DNA of 64,000 bases from Deltaproteobacteria bacterium (lineage in GTDB: Bacteria > Myxococcota_A > Polyangia > DRWM01 > JAAZOP01). Position numbers and translations under genes: made by a program. Under the pieces are notes generated by a model. That model saw only the letters and a program-made list of their open reading frames with translations, had not been told where the DNA came from and did no database searches. The stretch spans positions 1 to 64,000 of the forward strand of contig JACRCX010000142.1 in NCBI GenBank assembly GCA_016218815.1, read 5' to 3'. Positions 8,331 to 17,007 of the stretch are shown here, piece by piece. Each line of letters begins with the position of its first letter. The stretch's first letter is position 1.

Positions 8331-9020
8331 ATGACATCGCGCGGGCCAAGGCATGCTCGGTGGTGGCGGGGAGCCGGACCCGGGGCGGGAGGATGGGTGG
8401 CGTTGAACGGGGGCGTGGCGTTGGTCCTCCTGGGATGTTGTCCGGCGGCCGTGCCGTGTCCGAGGGCGGCCGTCGCGACGGAAGCGGCGGACGCGGAGGC
8501 CGGGGAGCGGCACCTCGAGTCGCCGGTGGAGGTTCCGCCGAACGGCGATTGGGGCGGGTACCGGTTCTACTGCGATCTGCTGGAGGGCGATGACGACGAC
8601 ACGCCGTTGTTCTCGTGCGATCTGTCGGGGCAGTGCGAGCTGAACTACACGGCGACGCGGATGGCGATTCGTCCGAACGGGTACGAGACGCTGGACGACG
8701 CGGTGCCGGTGAGCCGGGTGGTGGACATCTCGAACCGGGCGGGGCCGCGGCTGTTCATCGACGTGAAGGGGGACTGGCTGTCGGCGCGGTTGCGGGAGGG
8801 AGGGCGGCCGATCATCAGGATCGACGGCTTCCTGAGCGGCGGCGGGGGGAGCGAGGGGGGAGTGGGGAGTTCGTACGTCGGGGTGATGCGGACGCCGGAG
8901 GCGCCCGCGATGCCGGCGGCGGCGGTCTCGCTGGCGGGGGAGCCGCAGGAACCGGAGCGCATCATCGAGTACTTCCGTGCGCCGGTGACGTGCGTGTTGT
9001 GGGAGGAATTCCTGGAGTAG
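8331..9020 (+). CDS. putative lipoprotein of unknown function
   Basis: The protein has 229 residues. A Trp/Arg/Gly-rich start precedes a hydrophobic stretch ending in VLLGCC, a likely lipobox at residues 31-36. The mature part has two short Cys-containing segments (FYCDLLEGD and FSCDLSGQCELN), a VVDISNRAGPRLFID beta segment, and an invariant-looking EPERIIEYFRAP near the end. It resembles no family I can name. The ATG lies just after a 7-bp repeat array and has only GGGGG upstream. It is followed by a gene-decay region. Confidence 0.6.
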   Translation: MTSRGPRHARWWRGAGPGAGGWVALNGGVALVLLGCCPAAVPCPRAAVATEAADAEAGERHLESPVEVPPNGDWGGYRFYCDLLEGDDDDTPLFSCDLSGQCELNYTATRMAIRPNGYETLDDAVPVSRVVDISNRAGPRLFIDVKGDWLSARLREGGRPIIRIDGFLSGGGGSEGGVGSSYVGVMRTPEAPAMPAAAVSLAGEPQEPERIIEYFRAPVTCVLWEEFLE

Positions 9021-9074
9021 GCCCATCCGGGGGGTGGCCGCGTTGCCGCCCGTCTTGCCGCGATCGGTCCGCGC

Positions 9075-9368
9075 TGCCATGCTGGCCACAACGTCCGGCG
9101 GCTCGGCCTGTCCGAGATCGACCGGCGCAGGGTCCGGTACGCGAACGGGCAGATTGCCGCCGTTCCGGTCGTCGGGGGGTTGCAGGTGGAGATCCTTGGC
9201 CGTACGAACGGTTGCGACGCGTTGGTCGAGGCGGAGGAGACCACGCCATTGATCGGGCAAATCCCGTTGGAGGCGCTGGATCTGGTCGTGGACCCGCGCA
9301 GCCGAGAGATCCGGGGCGATCCGGAGCACCCCGACGCCCCGTTGCTCGATCTGCCGCACGTCGCCTGA
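9075..9368 (+). pseudogene. N-truncated clan AA aspartic protease remnant
   Basis: Read in frame from about 9075 to the TGA at 9366-9368, the translation is closely like the C-terminal half of retropepsin-type clan AA aspartic proteases of bacteria: VRRLGLSEIDRRRVRYANG, then VPVVGGLQVEILGR, PLIGQIPLEALDLVVDP and a final DPEHPD. The catalytic D-T-G segment that should come before VRRLGL is missing, and the upstream codons are not recognisable. No good start codon is present, apart from a TTG at 9180 inside the domain. It ends exactly where a decayed L,D-transpeptidase begins on the other strand. Confidence 0.7.
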
Positions 9369-9890
9369 CGGATCCCGCCGCCGAGCGGGGAGTCCTGCGG
9401 GCGGACGGTCGTCGCCGGCGAGGTTTTTTCGGATGGCATCGTGTTGCGCCTGGTCGCTCCGACCGTCGGCCAGGGCGCGGTCGGCATTGTCCAGGTTGGG
9501 GTAGTGGACACGGATCGGGTGATAGAATCGGGACGTTCGTTTTCCGGAGGTGCGGTACCGGCCTTCGGGGGTGCGCGGATCGCCTTCGGCGAGCTTGGGA
9601 CCGGCGGGGTGCGTGCCGTCGTCGCCGACGCCGAGGGCGACGTGCCGGCAGGAGGTTGTGGCGTCGGCGCGGTCGGGGCGCAGCTTGCCGTCGGAGTAGA
9701 GGAGCGCGAATCGTTCGGACTTGAGGACGACGAGGAGGCGATCGCGCTCGAGCCGCGGATCGCCGGCGGACGAGCCCGGGGGGAAGCGAAGCGCCTTGAC
9801 GGTCGCGGGGCAGTCCTCGGGGGCCGGTTCGGGAGCGGAGCGTTTGGGTAGGCGGTAGCGAAGGGAGCCAGCACGATGAGCGTTACGGCG
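9369..9890 (-). pseudogene. frameshifted, C-truncated L,D-transpeptidase (YkuD/YafK type) remnant
   Basis: On the minus strand one frame gives RLLVVLKSERFALLYSDGK, HVALGVGDDGTHPAGPKL, then EGDPRTPEGRYR and RFYHPIRVHYPNLDNADRAL, the typical first half of a YafK/YkuD-like L,D-transpeptidase. The expected PQDSPLGGGIR continues in another frame near 9400, which shows a frameshift. The catalytic His and SxGC region that should follow is missing because the sequence joins the aspartic protease remnant. A signal-peptide-like stretch (VTLIVLAPFATAYPNA) at the start is also in a different frame. The main frame has no ATG, GTG or TTG. This is a dead gene. Confidence 0.75.
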
Positions 9891-10111
9891 GGGTGGAGAC
9901 GTGATGGGCGGGATGGGGCGTCCACAGGGCGAGGGTGAGTGGGAGGGGGCGGGGGATCAAGTTCGGGGGACCGGCGGGACGACACGCGATTGGCCGCGCC
10001 AGCCCGATGATGTACCGTCTGCGGCGTGCCGGGTGGACGACGCGTGAGGACCGCGGACGGGGCGTGCTCCGGCCAGCACGGGGCGAGACGGCGACCCGCC
10101 GGGAGGATGAC

Positions 10112-10984
10112 GTGAGCAAGCGCAGCGGAAAACTCGGGTCGGTGGTCTACGGCGTCGTTCTGTGCGTCGGCATCCTCGCCGTCGTCGGCTGCCGCGGTCC
10201 GGATTCGGTGATCGCGCCCGGGCCCCCGACGGGAGCAGCTGACTCGTGCGCGAGGTTCGAGGAGGACGGGTACTACTCGGAGGCGGGGCCGTTCCGGATT
10301 GCCTACGTGGACGCGACAACGCGGGCGGTGATGGGGCCCGGGTGGATGCTCGACAATTGGATGCCCTTCCCCAACGGCTCGCCCCGGACGCAGATCAAGA
10401 GCGCCGAATGGATGACCGAGTTGCTGGTGGATGCTGCGGAAGACGGAAGGTACGACTTCACTGCGGAGATACCGAAGTTCGATCTCCACTGGACGGAGCG
10501 GCATACCGGGGCCTTGATCTGGATCCGTTCCCTGCCGCTGTCGCGGCGACTTGCGGATCGGGATCTCTCGGTGATCGGGCACGATTGGGTCGAGGAGATA
10601 GCGGGCGGCGAGTGGTGGGCCGCATGTCTCGGGGGATGCGCCGTGGGTGAGGAGCGCCATTGGGCCACGACCCTGGTGAGCGAGGAGTTGACGTTCGTTT
10701 CGGGAGTGGGTGCCTTCGACGTGACGTTCGACATCGCCAACGTAGATCAACTGCAACTCGATCCGGACGCGCGTACGGCCCGCGCACGTCTCGTGCTGGT
10801 GCGGCCCGGGTACCGGATGCCGCTGAGAGGCGGCGAGCATCGGTATGAAGCGCCGACGCTGGTGGCGCTGGGGTACGCGCAGACACCCGACCGGTTCGAC
10901 GAGCACGCCGCGGAGTTTGAGGATCTGCTGCGACGGATCGATTTCTGGCCCGGCGGCGTGCCGGTCGACGGTTCGGCGCGGTAG
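10112..10984 (+). CDS. lipoprotein of unknown function
   Basis: The protein has 290 residues. GTG 10112 is chosen because GGGAGG sits 6 nt upstream and because it gives a type II signal peptide (SKRSGK, hydrophobic run, lipobox VVGC). The mature protein has few cysteines, an aromatic-rich centre (EIPKFDLHWTERHTGALIW), and a WWAACLGGCAVGE segment. No known domain is recognised. It probably lies in the outer membrane, periplasmic side or surface. It is a single gene; the next gene is convergent. Confidence 0.7.
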   Translation: MSKRSGKLGSVVYGVVLCVGILAVVGCRGPDSVIAPGPPTGAADSCARFEEDGYYSEAGPFRIAYVDATTRAVMGPGWMLDNWMPFPNGSPRTQIKSAEWMTELLVDAAEDGRYDFTAEIPKFDLHWTERHTGALIWIRSLPLSRRLADRDLSVIGHDWVEEIAGGEWWAACLGGCAVGEERHWATTLVSEELTFVSGVGAFDVTFDIANVDQLQLDPDARTARARLVLVRPGYRMPLRGGEHRYEAPTLVALGYAQTPDRFDEHAAEFEDLLRRIDFWPGGVPVDGSAR

Positions 10985-11038
10985 GGCGGCCAGGGACCCA
11001 GGTGCCGGGGCGTCATTCGCTGCTGTCAAGCCGGCGGG

Positions 11039-12160
11039 CTACTCTGCAAACTCTTCGTATTCCCTCAACACGCTGTCCGAGAGGTGCGCCAGGTGGTCCA
11101 AGCCGGAAAGCTCGAGTACGGCATCGTACGACAGGAAGCTGCAGGTTTTCGAGAGCGGCCCCCGCTCGAGGAGGGAGAAAACGGGGCGGCTGATCTCCTG
11201 GAAGACTTTGTCCTTGCGAACCTCGGGGGCCACGATGTGCAGCGGAATGTGCGTGTTCGGCTGGAGGGCGAGCAGGTCAGCCATCCGGAGCAGGCCGGAG
11301 TAGATTGCGGTCGTGTGCTCGATCTCGAAGGCCCGGCGGATTGAGCGGCCCTGGATCCACAGGAGGTCGATATTCTGGATGGTCTGCAACGTCGTCTCGT
11401 CGTAGTTCATCGGAAGTCGTGCGAGCAGGTCGGGGGCCAACGCTGGGGAGACATCGAGCACCCGCGAGCGGTCGCCGGCCGGAACCCAGATCTTGAACCC
11501 CATCGTCTTGCCGATGATCGCCAGGACCGCCTGCATCCGGATCGATTCGCGAATTGCTGACGCGCCCGTCGGCTCCGGCGACGGCCCCTCCGCCTCGTCG
11601 TCTTCCTCCGAGTCGGACTCCGGGACGGTGACGGCCACATCGCCGTCCGGGCGGCGGACGCTCATCAGCCGGAGACGACGCTCGTCACGCTCGGTCAGCG
11701 GGTATGCCCGGGCCGATCGTGCCTGCTCCAAGATGAGCGACTCGAGGAACTGCCCGTCCTCGTCGCCCATCCGGTTCAGGCTGGCCCGCACCTGCCCGGT
11801 CCACAGGGCATCGGACTGGCTCGCCTCGCGGGTGAACGAGAGTCGGGTCCAAACTTCGGCGGTGTGGATCGGGATCGCATGTTCTGGGGATAACCAAGCC
11901 ATCGGCCGAACTTTGAGGCGGACCACGAAGGGGTCGTTCTCCGGAGCGAAGATCGGATCGCGGGAGTCGAACGGCCGGCTCTCCACCAGAAGCAACCCGA
12001 CCCAACGCGACAGGCTGGTCAGGTAGCAGAGCAGCTTGTCGCCCGGCTGCACACGGATGGCCGCGGCGCGCTGCCGGGGACGAAATCCCGAGACGGTCCT
12101 ATCCGTCGCGCCGAATGTCGCGTAGGTCGCGGGCGAGAAAATATCGACGTAGTAGGCCAC
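11039..12160 (-). CDS. EVE-like domain fused to a PD-(D/E)XK-like nuclease domain (candidate defence gene)
   Basis: The protein has 373 residues. The N-terminal part (1 to about 150) resembles an EVE/PUA-like fold: FRPRQRAAAIRVQPGDKLLC, LSRWVGLLLVES, FVVRLKVRPMAWL and LSFTREASQS. EVE domains read modified bases in DNA. After an acidic linker (about 175-200), the C-terminal part has an IGKTMGFKIWVPAGDR segment, an Asp in NIDLLWIQ, and FEIEHTTAIYSGLLRMADLL followed by IPLHIVAPEVRKDKV. This arrangement fits a restriction-endonuclease-like core with an EIEH signature. The inferred role is a one-protein modification-dependent restriction factor. It stands alone, is visibly less GC-rich than its neighbours and starts with GTG, all compatible with transfer. 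Confidence 0.6.
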   Translation of the reverse strand: MAYYVDIFSPATYATFGATDRTVSGFRPRQRAAAIRVQPGDKLLCYLTSLSRWVGLLLVESRPFDSRDPIFAPENDPFVVRLKVRPMAWLSPEHAIPIHTAEVWTRLSFTREASQSDALWTGQVRASLNRMGDEDGQFLESLILEQARSARAYPLTERDERRLRLMSVRRPDGDVAVTVPESDSEEDDEAEGPSPEPTGASAIRESIRMQAVLAIIGKTMGFKIWVPAGDRSRVLDVSPALAPDLLARLPMNYDETTLQTIQNIDLLWIQGRSIRRAFEIEHTTAIYSGLLRMADLLALQPNTHIPLHIVAPEVRKDKVFQEISRPVFSLLERGPLSKTCSFLSYDAVLELSGLDHLAHLSDSVLREYEEFAE

Positions 12161-12438
12161 GAGTTCCCTGTTCCTTTCAGCATCCCAAGTACGTTGCAGG
12201 ATACGCCGCGCGGCGGACCTGCGGCAAGACGTGGCAGCGCCGGTGGCGGCGCCGGGCGTTCGATTCCGCGCCGTCCCGACACCACCCTCGAACGCGCCTC
12301 AACCCCGTCTCGCAGGTTTAGACCATCGCGCCGGGGCCCACGGCGCACGATCCGCCGGTGGATACGGTGGCGCTCGTGGCTAGCTTGTGCCGGCCGCCCA
12401 GCGGGACGACCGACGAGTCCGGGGCGCGGGGGTACAAC

Positions 12439-13560
12439 ATGCGGAAGGGACTTGGACTCTGGCTCGGCATCGCCGCACTGTCGCTCGCGGGATGCTCGGA
12501 CGACTCGACGGCCACGGACGCCGACGGCGCGGGGGACGCGGACGCGGACATCGACATTGACGTCACAGCCGACACCGATGCCGGCGCGGATGCCGACTCG
12601 TCCGCCGAAGCGGACGCGGGGGCGGACGCGGATGACGATGGCGACGCCTTGCCGGACGAGACGAGCGACGCCGGGGACGCGGCGGACGTCCCGGCGCCGG
12701 TGCCCTGCGATCCGGACCTGGCCCTGGCCGATGGCGATCCGCTCGACGCGGCGCGCGCCATCGGCCTGTGCGACGGCGTGATCTCGGCCGCGTGGGTGCT
12801 GCCCGACGGGACGCCGGCCACGCCCAGCGCCGCGTTCGACCTGGGTCACGGCATCCTCTCCGGCTTCGGGCCCAACGTCGCCCCGCGGGAAGGCGACCGG
12901 CTGCTGGCCCTCTCCAGCGGCACGGCGCGGTCGCCCGCGGATCCCGGCTACGGGGCGTCATTCGACAAGGGCTACGCCTGCGCGGCGCCGAGCGGGTACC
13001 CCATGGAACTGCCGGCCTGTCCCGGCGTCGCGACCGCCGAGCCGCGCGACGGGATCGGCCTGGACGTGGAAGTGGAGGTCCCGCCGTGGGCGACAGGCTT
13101 CGCGTTCGACTCCAGCTTCTACACGCACGATTTCCCCGACTTCGTGTGCGGGGCGTACAACGACCTGTTCCTGGCCCTCGTCACGCCGACGCCGCTGGGC
13201 CTGCCGGACGCGAACGTCGCATTCGACGCGGCGGGGAATCCGCTCAACGTCGACAGCTCGTTCCTCGACGCATGTACCTGTCCGTCGGGGCCGCCCTGCG
13301 TCGCAGGCGGCCTCTCCTTCGACTGTGCGTTGGGCATGGCGACCTTGGCGGGAACCGGTTTCGGCGCGGACACGCCGGCGCAGGAGGGCGGAGCGACGGA
13401 CTGGCTCGAGACCCGGGTGCCGGCCGCCGGGGGCACGACGATCCGGATCCGCTTCACGATCTACGACTCGGGCGACGGCGTCCTGGACTCCACCGTGCTG
13501 CTCGACGGGTTCCGCTGGCTGACCGCGGCCGGAGTCGAGGTAAGTACCGCGCGACCGTGA
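12439..13560 (+). CDS. choice-of-anchor L domain lipoprotein
   Basis: The protein has 373 residues. The signal peptide ends in lipobox SLAGC (Cys19). An Asp/Ala tether follows to about residue 85. The remainder fits the choice-of-anchor L family: PLDAARAIGLCDGVISAAW, GHGILSGFGPNV, a DFVCGAYNDLFLALVTP block, and ANVAFDAAGNPLNVDSSFLD, ending in a beta-strand FTIYDSGDGVLDSTVLLDGF typical of this fold. Such domains occur on exported proteins with varied C-terminal anchors. The anchor here is instead an N-terminal lipid. Its function is probably surface adhesion or scaffolding. ATG 12439 gives the exact signal peptide. Confidence 0.85.
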   Translation: MRKGLGLWLGIAALSLAGCSDDSTATDADGAGDADADIDIDVTADTDAGADADSSAEADAGADADDDGDALPDETSDAGDAADVPAPVPCDPDLALADGDPLDAARAIGLCDGVISAAWVLPDGTPATPSAAFDLGHGILSGFGPNVAPREGDRLLALSSGTARSPADPGYGASFDKGYACAAPSGYPMELPACPGVATAEPRDGIGLDVEVEVPPWATGFAFDSSFYTHDFPDFVCGAYNDLFLALVTPTPLGLPDANVAFDAAGNPLNVDSSFLDACTCPSGPPCVAGGLSFDCALGMATLAGTGFGADTPAQEGGATDWLETRVPAAGGTTIRIRFTIYDSGDGVLDSTVLLDGFRWLTAAGVEVSTARP

Positions 13561-13670
13561 TGACGCCGGGTCGCCGCTCTGCGATGCGGCGCCGTACTCG
13601 CGGGCGTGAGCGGGGCCAGGCCATCGGGGCGACTTGCCGCGCACCGGCAATGAGGCCAGGATCCGGACGC

Positions 13671-14423
13671 ATGAGCAACCGACGAACCGGAATCCTGCTC
13701 GTCGCAGCCGCGGTGGTCCTCCCGGGGTGCTTCAGCAGCAGCACCGCCGGGGACGACGACGGCGACGCGGCCGACGTGCGCGAGGCGGCGGACATCACGG
13801 ACACGGACCATGGGGTCGACGCGGTCGACGCGGCCGACGTCACGGACAGGGGCGACGGCGACGGAGCCGACGCGGTGGACGGCGCGGACGCGGCAGACGT
13901 CGGCGACGGGAGCGACGCGGCGGAGTTCTCGGGGGAGACCTGCCCGGGCTACACGCGGCCGTACCCCTATCCGCCGGGCGCGGGCGAGGAGTGCCGGGAC
14001 GATTCGGACTGCGCGACCCCGATGACGTACTGCCTGCTGCCCGGGGTCGTCGTGTGCGGCTCCTGCCCGCCGCCGACGGCGATGTGCGCGACCGACCCGG
14101 ATTGCCCGCCGGAATCCATCTGCGTCGAGATCCCGCCGCCGTGCCCGTACTGTCCGGGCGGACCGGGGACGCAGTGCATCCCCCGCTGCGCGGGGGACTC
14201 GTGCGGCGCGGGCTTCGCCTGCGACGGCTCGACCGGGCGGTGCACCGCCCTGCCCTGCGGCCCGTCGGCCACGTGCCCGCCGAACTTCCGCTGCACGGGC
14301 AGCGGCGACGGGCACGGCTGCTCGGCCCTCGCCTGCGGCGCCGACGGCGATTGCGACTGCGGCGTCTGCGCCTCGGGCTCGTGCATCGCGGGACCGGGAG
14401 TGTGCAGCGGCCCGGCGGCGTGA
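13671..14423 (+). CDS. Cys-rich lipoprotein
   Basis: The protein has 250 residues. Its signal peptide ends in VVLPGC (Cys20), followed by an Asp/Ala/Gly tether to about residue 85. The mature part has about 30 cysteines in short loops (CRDDSDC, CGSCPPPTAMC, CATDPDC and so on), like the EB/Dickkopf-like disulfide modules of myxobacterial surface proteins. There is no catalytic motif. It follows the choice-of-anchor L gene by 110 nt on the same strand. Its 3' end runs against the 3' end of a minus-strand nucleotidyltransferase gene. Confidence 0.75.
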   Translation: MSNRRTGILLVAAAVVLPGCFSSSTAGDDDGDAADVREAADITDTDHGVDAVDAADVTDRGDGDGADAVDGADAADVGDGSDAAEFSGETCPGYTRPYPYPPGAGEECRDDSDCATPMTYCLLPGVVVCGSCPPPTAMCATDPDCPPESICVEIPPPCPYCPGGPGTQCIPRCAGDSCGAGFACDGSTGRCTALPCGPSATCPPNFRCTGSGDGHGCSALACGADGDCDCGVCASGSCIAGPGVCSGPAA

Positions 14424-14966
14424 GGTGGCGAGGGGGGCGGCGAACTTGCCGTGAACGACGGTGCGCAGCGGGTCGGCGGCGGAGGGCTCGCGATCCAGCA
14501 CGACGGCGAGGTCGAGGACGTCGCGCAGGCGCAGGGCCTCCGCGTGATAGAACAGCTTCTTGGCGAGGATCTCGGCCGAGGCGTCGAGGAGGACGTCGCG
14601 GTCCTCGAACCGGAAGTGCGCGGCCGGCAGACCGGTAAGATTCGGCGCGACGATGAAGTCGATCGAGCCGTCGGGGACGACCAGCTTGAGGGTGTTCGCG
14701 GTCTCCGCGTAGTCGGTGGTGAGGGCGGCGGCGCGGTCGTCCACTCGCGGCGAGAGGCCGGGAAGGTACTGCGGATCGCCGAGGAAGATGTCGATGTCGC
14801 GGCTCAAACGGTGCTGGCGGAGCAGCATGAGAACGGTCCCGCCGCCCAGCGTCCATTCGGGAGCCCGGAATCCGCGACGGACGAGCTCATCGAGGAGCGG
14901 CAGCGTCGCCCGGAGGAGCGACCTCCAGGTATCGAAGCCAGTCCTCGAGCTCCCGGTTGCACTCAC
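14424..14966 (-). pseudogene. AbiEii/AbiGii-type nucleotidyltransferase toxin, 3' truncated
   Basis: GTG 14966 has AAGGAG 7 nt upstream. The protein shows the minimal nucleotidyltransferase core of the AbiEii toxin family: TLGGGTVLMLLRQHRLSRDI followed by DIFLGD (the GG and DxD residues), DFIVAPNLTGLPAAHF, ILAKKLFYHAEALRLRDVLD and LAVVLDREP. After about 178 residues recognisable similarity ends near 14430. The frame stays open as far as 13461 but runs antisense through the Cys-rich lipoprotein gene, where the translation is low-complexity Arg/Ala/Gly. The natural C-terminus is therefore probably lost. The gene overlaps its partner by 80 nt. A functional long fusion cannot be fully excluded. 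Confidence 0.6.
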
Positions 14967-15225
14967 CGTAGGACTCCTTGACCAGGCGGTACGCCCGCTC
15001 CAGTTGCCCGGGCGAGACGCCGTGCTCGTCGGCGAAGCCGACCAGCACCGACAACGGGGCCTCGACGAACAGCGCGACGAGCTGCGGCGCGGCATCGTGA
15101 GGCAGCGCGCCGCCGCCCAGGAACTGCGCGAGCCGCTCGGGGGGAACCCGATACCGCGTGGAGCAATTCGCGATGGCGTCGACCATCCGCGCGAACTGCC
15201 CCCGGCGCTGCAACTCCCCCCTCAC
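14887..15225 (-). CDS. small partner of the AbiEii-like gene (possible antitoxin)
   Basis: The protein has 112 residues, is mostly alpha-helical and begins at GTG 15225. It overlaps the nucleotidyltransferase start by 80 nt, the usual arrangement of type IV or type II toxin pairs with an upstream antitoxin. Segments such as RYRVPPERLAQFLGGG and GVSPGQLERAYRLVKESYGE suggest a helical bundle, but I recognise no named antitoxin family. No Shine-Dalgarno is visible; an internal ATG at 15186 is an alternative start. If the downstream toxin is dead, this gene may be a relic or a free antitoxin. Confidence 0.55.
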   Translation of the reverse strand: MRGELQRRGQFARMVDAIANCSTRYRVPPERLAQFLGGGALPHDAAPQLVALFVEAPLSVLVGFADEHGVSPGQLERAYRLVKESYGECNRELEDWLRYLEVAPPGDAAAPR

Positions 15226-15360
15226 AAGGCCAGGATAGGCGCGGCGGGGCGGGCGCGCAACCGGCCGGACACGGGACGTCTGGTACCGGACATCGAACCT
15301 TGGAGCATCCCGAGGCCCATGGTAGCGTTCGCCGCTCGGCGGGCGGGAGGAGGACGAACC

Positions 15361-16926
15361 ATGCAGGGCAGGGTCGGCGGGAGCGGTGAACGACGATGCA
15401 CGAAGCGGGGGCGAAGCGCGTCGCTCGCGGTGCGCGCGAGCCGGGTCGCTGTCCTGGTCTGGGTCGCGGCGTGCGGCTCGCGCCAGCCGTCCGGGCCGGC
15501 GAACGGCGAGCCGCTCGCCGTCGGCCCCGTTCCGGAGGCCACGCCGGACGCGAGCGCCTCTCGCGGCGCGGAGGCGGAGGACGCCGGGACGCCCGGCGCC
15601 GAGTTACCCGCGCCTTCCCCCAGGGGCGAGCCGATCGGGGATCCGGTCTCGGTGTCGATCGGCGCCACGGGAGGCGAGATCGCCTCGGAGGACGGCCGCT
15701 TCACCGTGAGCTTCCCGGAGGGCGCGCTGTCGGGCGACACGGAGATCGTCCTGACCCCCGTCCGCGGTACGGCGGAGACGGGCGTGGGTACGGCGTACAG
15801 CATGGAGCCCGACGGCGTGACGTTCGCGAAGCCCGTGACGGTCGCGTTCCACCTTACGGACGCCGACCTCGCCCGCACCAGCATCGGGGGGCTGGACGTG
15901 GCCACCCAGGCCGACGACGGGTACTGGGAGCCGGTCGGGGAAGTGACGAGCGACGAGGCCGCGCGGACCCTCACGGCGCAGGTCGCCCACTTCAGTCCGC
16001 TTTGCGCCATCGGCGGCTACGTGCTGGACCCCTTCGAACAGGAGGTCAACGTCGGCATGAGCCTCGAGATGCGGATCAACGCCTGCACCAAGTCGATGGG
16101 CGCGTACGGCTCGGGCGACCAGCGCAGGCGGATCTGGGACTGCCATTCCCTGTACACCGACGGGTTCTCGGACGACGGACGGCGCCTGGGCGACGTGTCG
16201 GTGAACGGCATCACGTCGGGCGACCGGACCGTCGGGGAGACGCGCGGGGTTCGGGAGGACTGGCCGGACTTCGTCTACGTCGCGCCGGAGCGCATTCCCG
16301 CGAACCCGCGGGTCGTCGTCTCCGCGACGGTCCACGACCCGAACGCGAGGCACCCGACGGTGACGGTGATGGCGAACCTCACGATCGTCGACAACCGGGA
16401 CCTGACCGGGTGGTTCTCGATGGAGTACACGCCCTCCGCGACTTCCATGGCGTACGCCTCCGGCCAGACGTTCCTCCTGCGCGCCGAACACCTTTCGCTC
16501 GCGTGGAAGGACGAGAGCGGAATGGAGGCCAACTACCTGATGACCGGCAACGTCACGATCTCGCCCTCGAGGTTCACCCTGGGCTCCGACGAGGTCGTCT
16601 GCACCCTCGACGCCCCCACGCAACCGATGATCGAGACGAACGTCAAGGTCGTCAACCGCACGCCCCACGTGCTGCGCTGGAACTGGTCGTCCGAATGGCA
16701 CTTCACGTGCATGGCCGGGGGATATCCGTTCCCGTGCGACGTCGTCATCGGCTTCGGCACCGGCTCGGGCCCGGGCTGCCTCGAGCCGACGGACCTGCCG
16801 CTGGACGACAGCAATTGGCAGGACGGCCACATCGCGGGAGTCGGGCACAGCGACTGCAACCAGTTCGGCCGGACCAACGTCGAGTTCTCCTTCTGGCGCC
16901 CCGACAGTCCCGGCGGCTATCTGTAG
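15361..16926 (+). CDS. lipoprotein with a ZU5-like domain
   Basis: The protein has 521 residues. A basic N-terminus and hydrophobic stretch end in VAAC, a lipobox at about residue 38. A Pro/Glu/Ala linker runs to about 95. Residues about 100-220 match a ZU5-like beta fold: GGEIASEDGRFTVSFPEGAL, EIVLTPV, GVTFAKPVTVAFHL and VAHFSPLCAIGG. The long C-terminal part (about 225-521) is aromatic and has paired cysteines (CHSLYTDGF, FTCMAGGYPFPCDV, HSDCNQFG), with no family I can name. It is probably a surface structural protein. Confidence 0.75.
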   Translation: MQGRVGGSGERRCTKRGRSASLAVRASRVAVLVWVAACGSRQPSGPANGEPLAVGPVPEATPDASASRGAEAEDAGTPGAELPAPSPRGEPIGDPVSVSIGATGGEIASEDGRFTVSFPEGALSGDTEIVLTPVRGTAETGVGTAYSMEPDGVTFAKPVTVAFHLTDADLARTSIGGLDVATQADDGYWEPVGEVTSDEAARTLTAQVAHFSPLCAIGGYVLDPFEQEVNVGMSLEMRINACTKSMGAYGSGDQRRRIWDCHSLYTDGFSDDGRRLGDVSVNGITSGDRTVGETRGVREDWPDFVYVAPERIPANPRVVVSATVHDPNARHPTVTVMANLTIVDNRDLTGWFSMEYTPSATSMAYASGQTFLLRAEHLSLAWKDESGMEANYLMTGNVTISPSRFTLGSDEVVCTLDAPTQPMIETNVKVVNRTPHVLRWNWSSEWHFTCMAGGYPFPCDVVIGFGTGSGPGCLEPTDLPLDDSNWQDGHIAGVGHSDCNQFGRTNVEFSFWRPDSPGGYL

Positions 16927-17007
16927 GCCGTCCCGGCGTCGCCCGCAGGCGGGGCCGTCTTGCCGAGGCGGGCGGCGTGACTTATGGTCCGCGCCGAAGG
17001 GAGCGGA

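Noticed and set aside
9441..9851. Plus-strand frame of 136 codons in the gap before the 10112 lipoprotein
   Set aside because: It is Gly/Val-rich with no motif, and the opposite strand encodes the recognisable L,D-transpeptidase remnant.
8645..11029. Minus-strand open frame of 794 codons
   Set aside because: It crosses three plus-strand genes antisense. Only the part at 9369-9890 has true family similarity, and that is mostly in a different frame.
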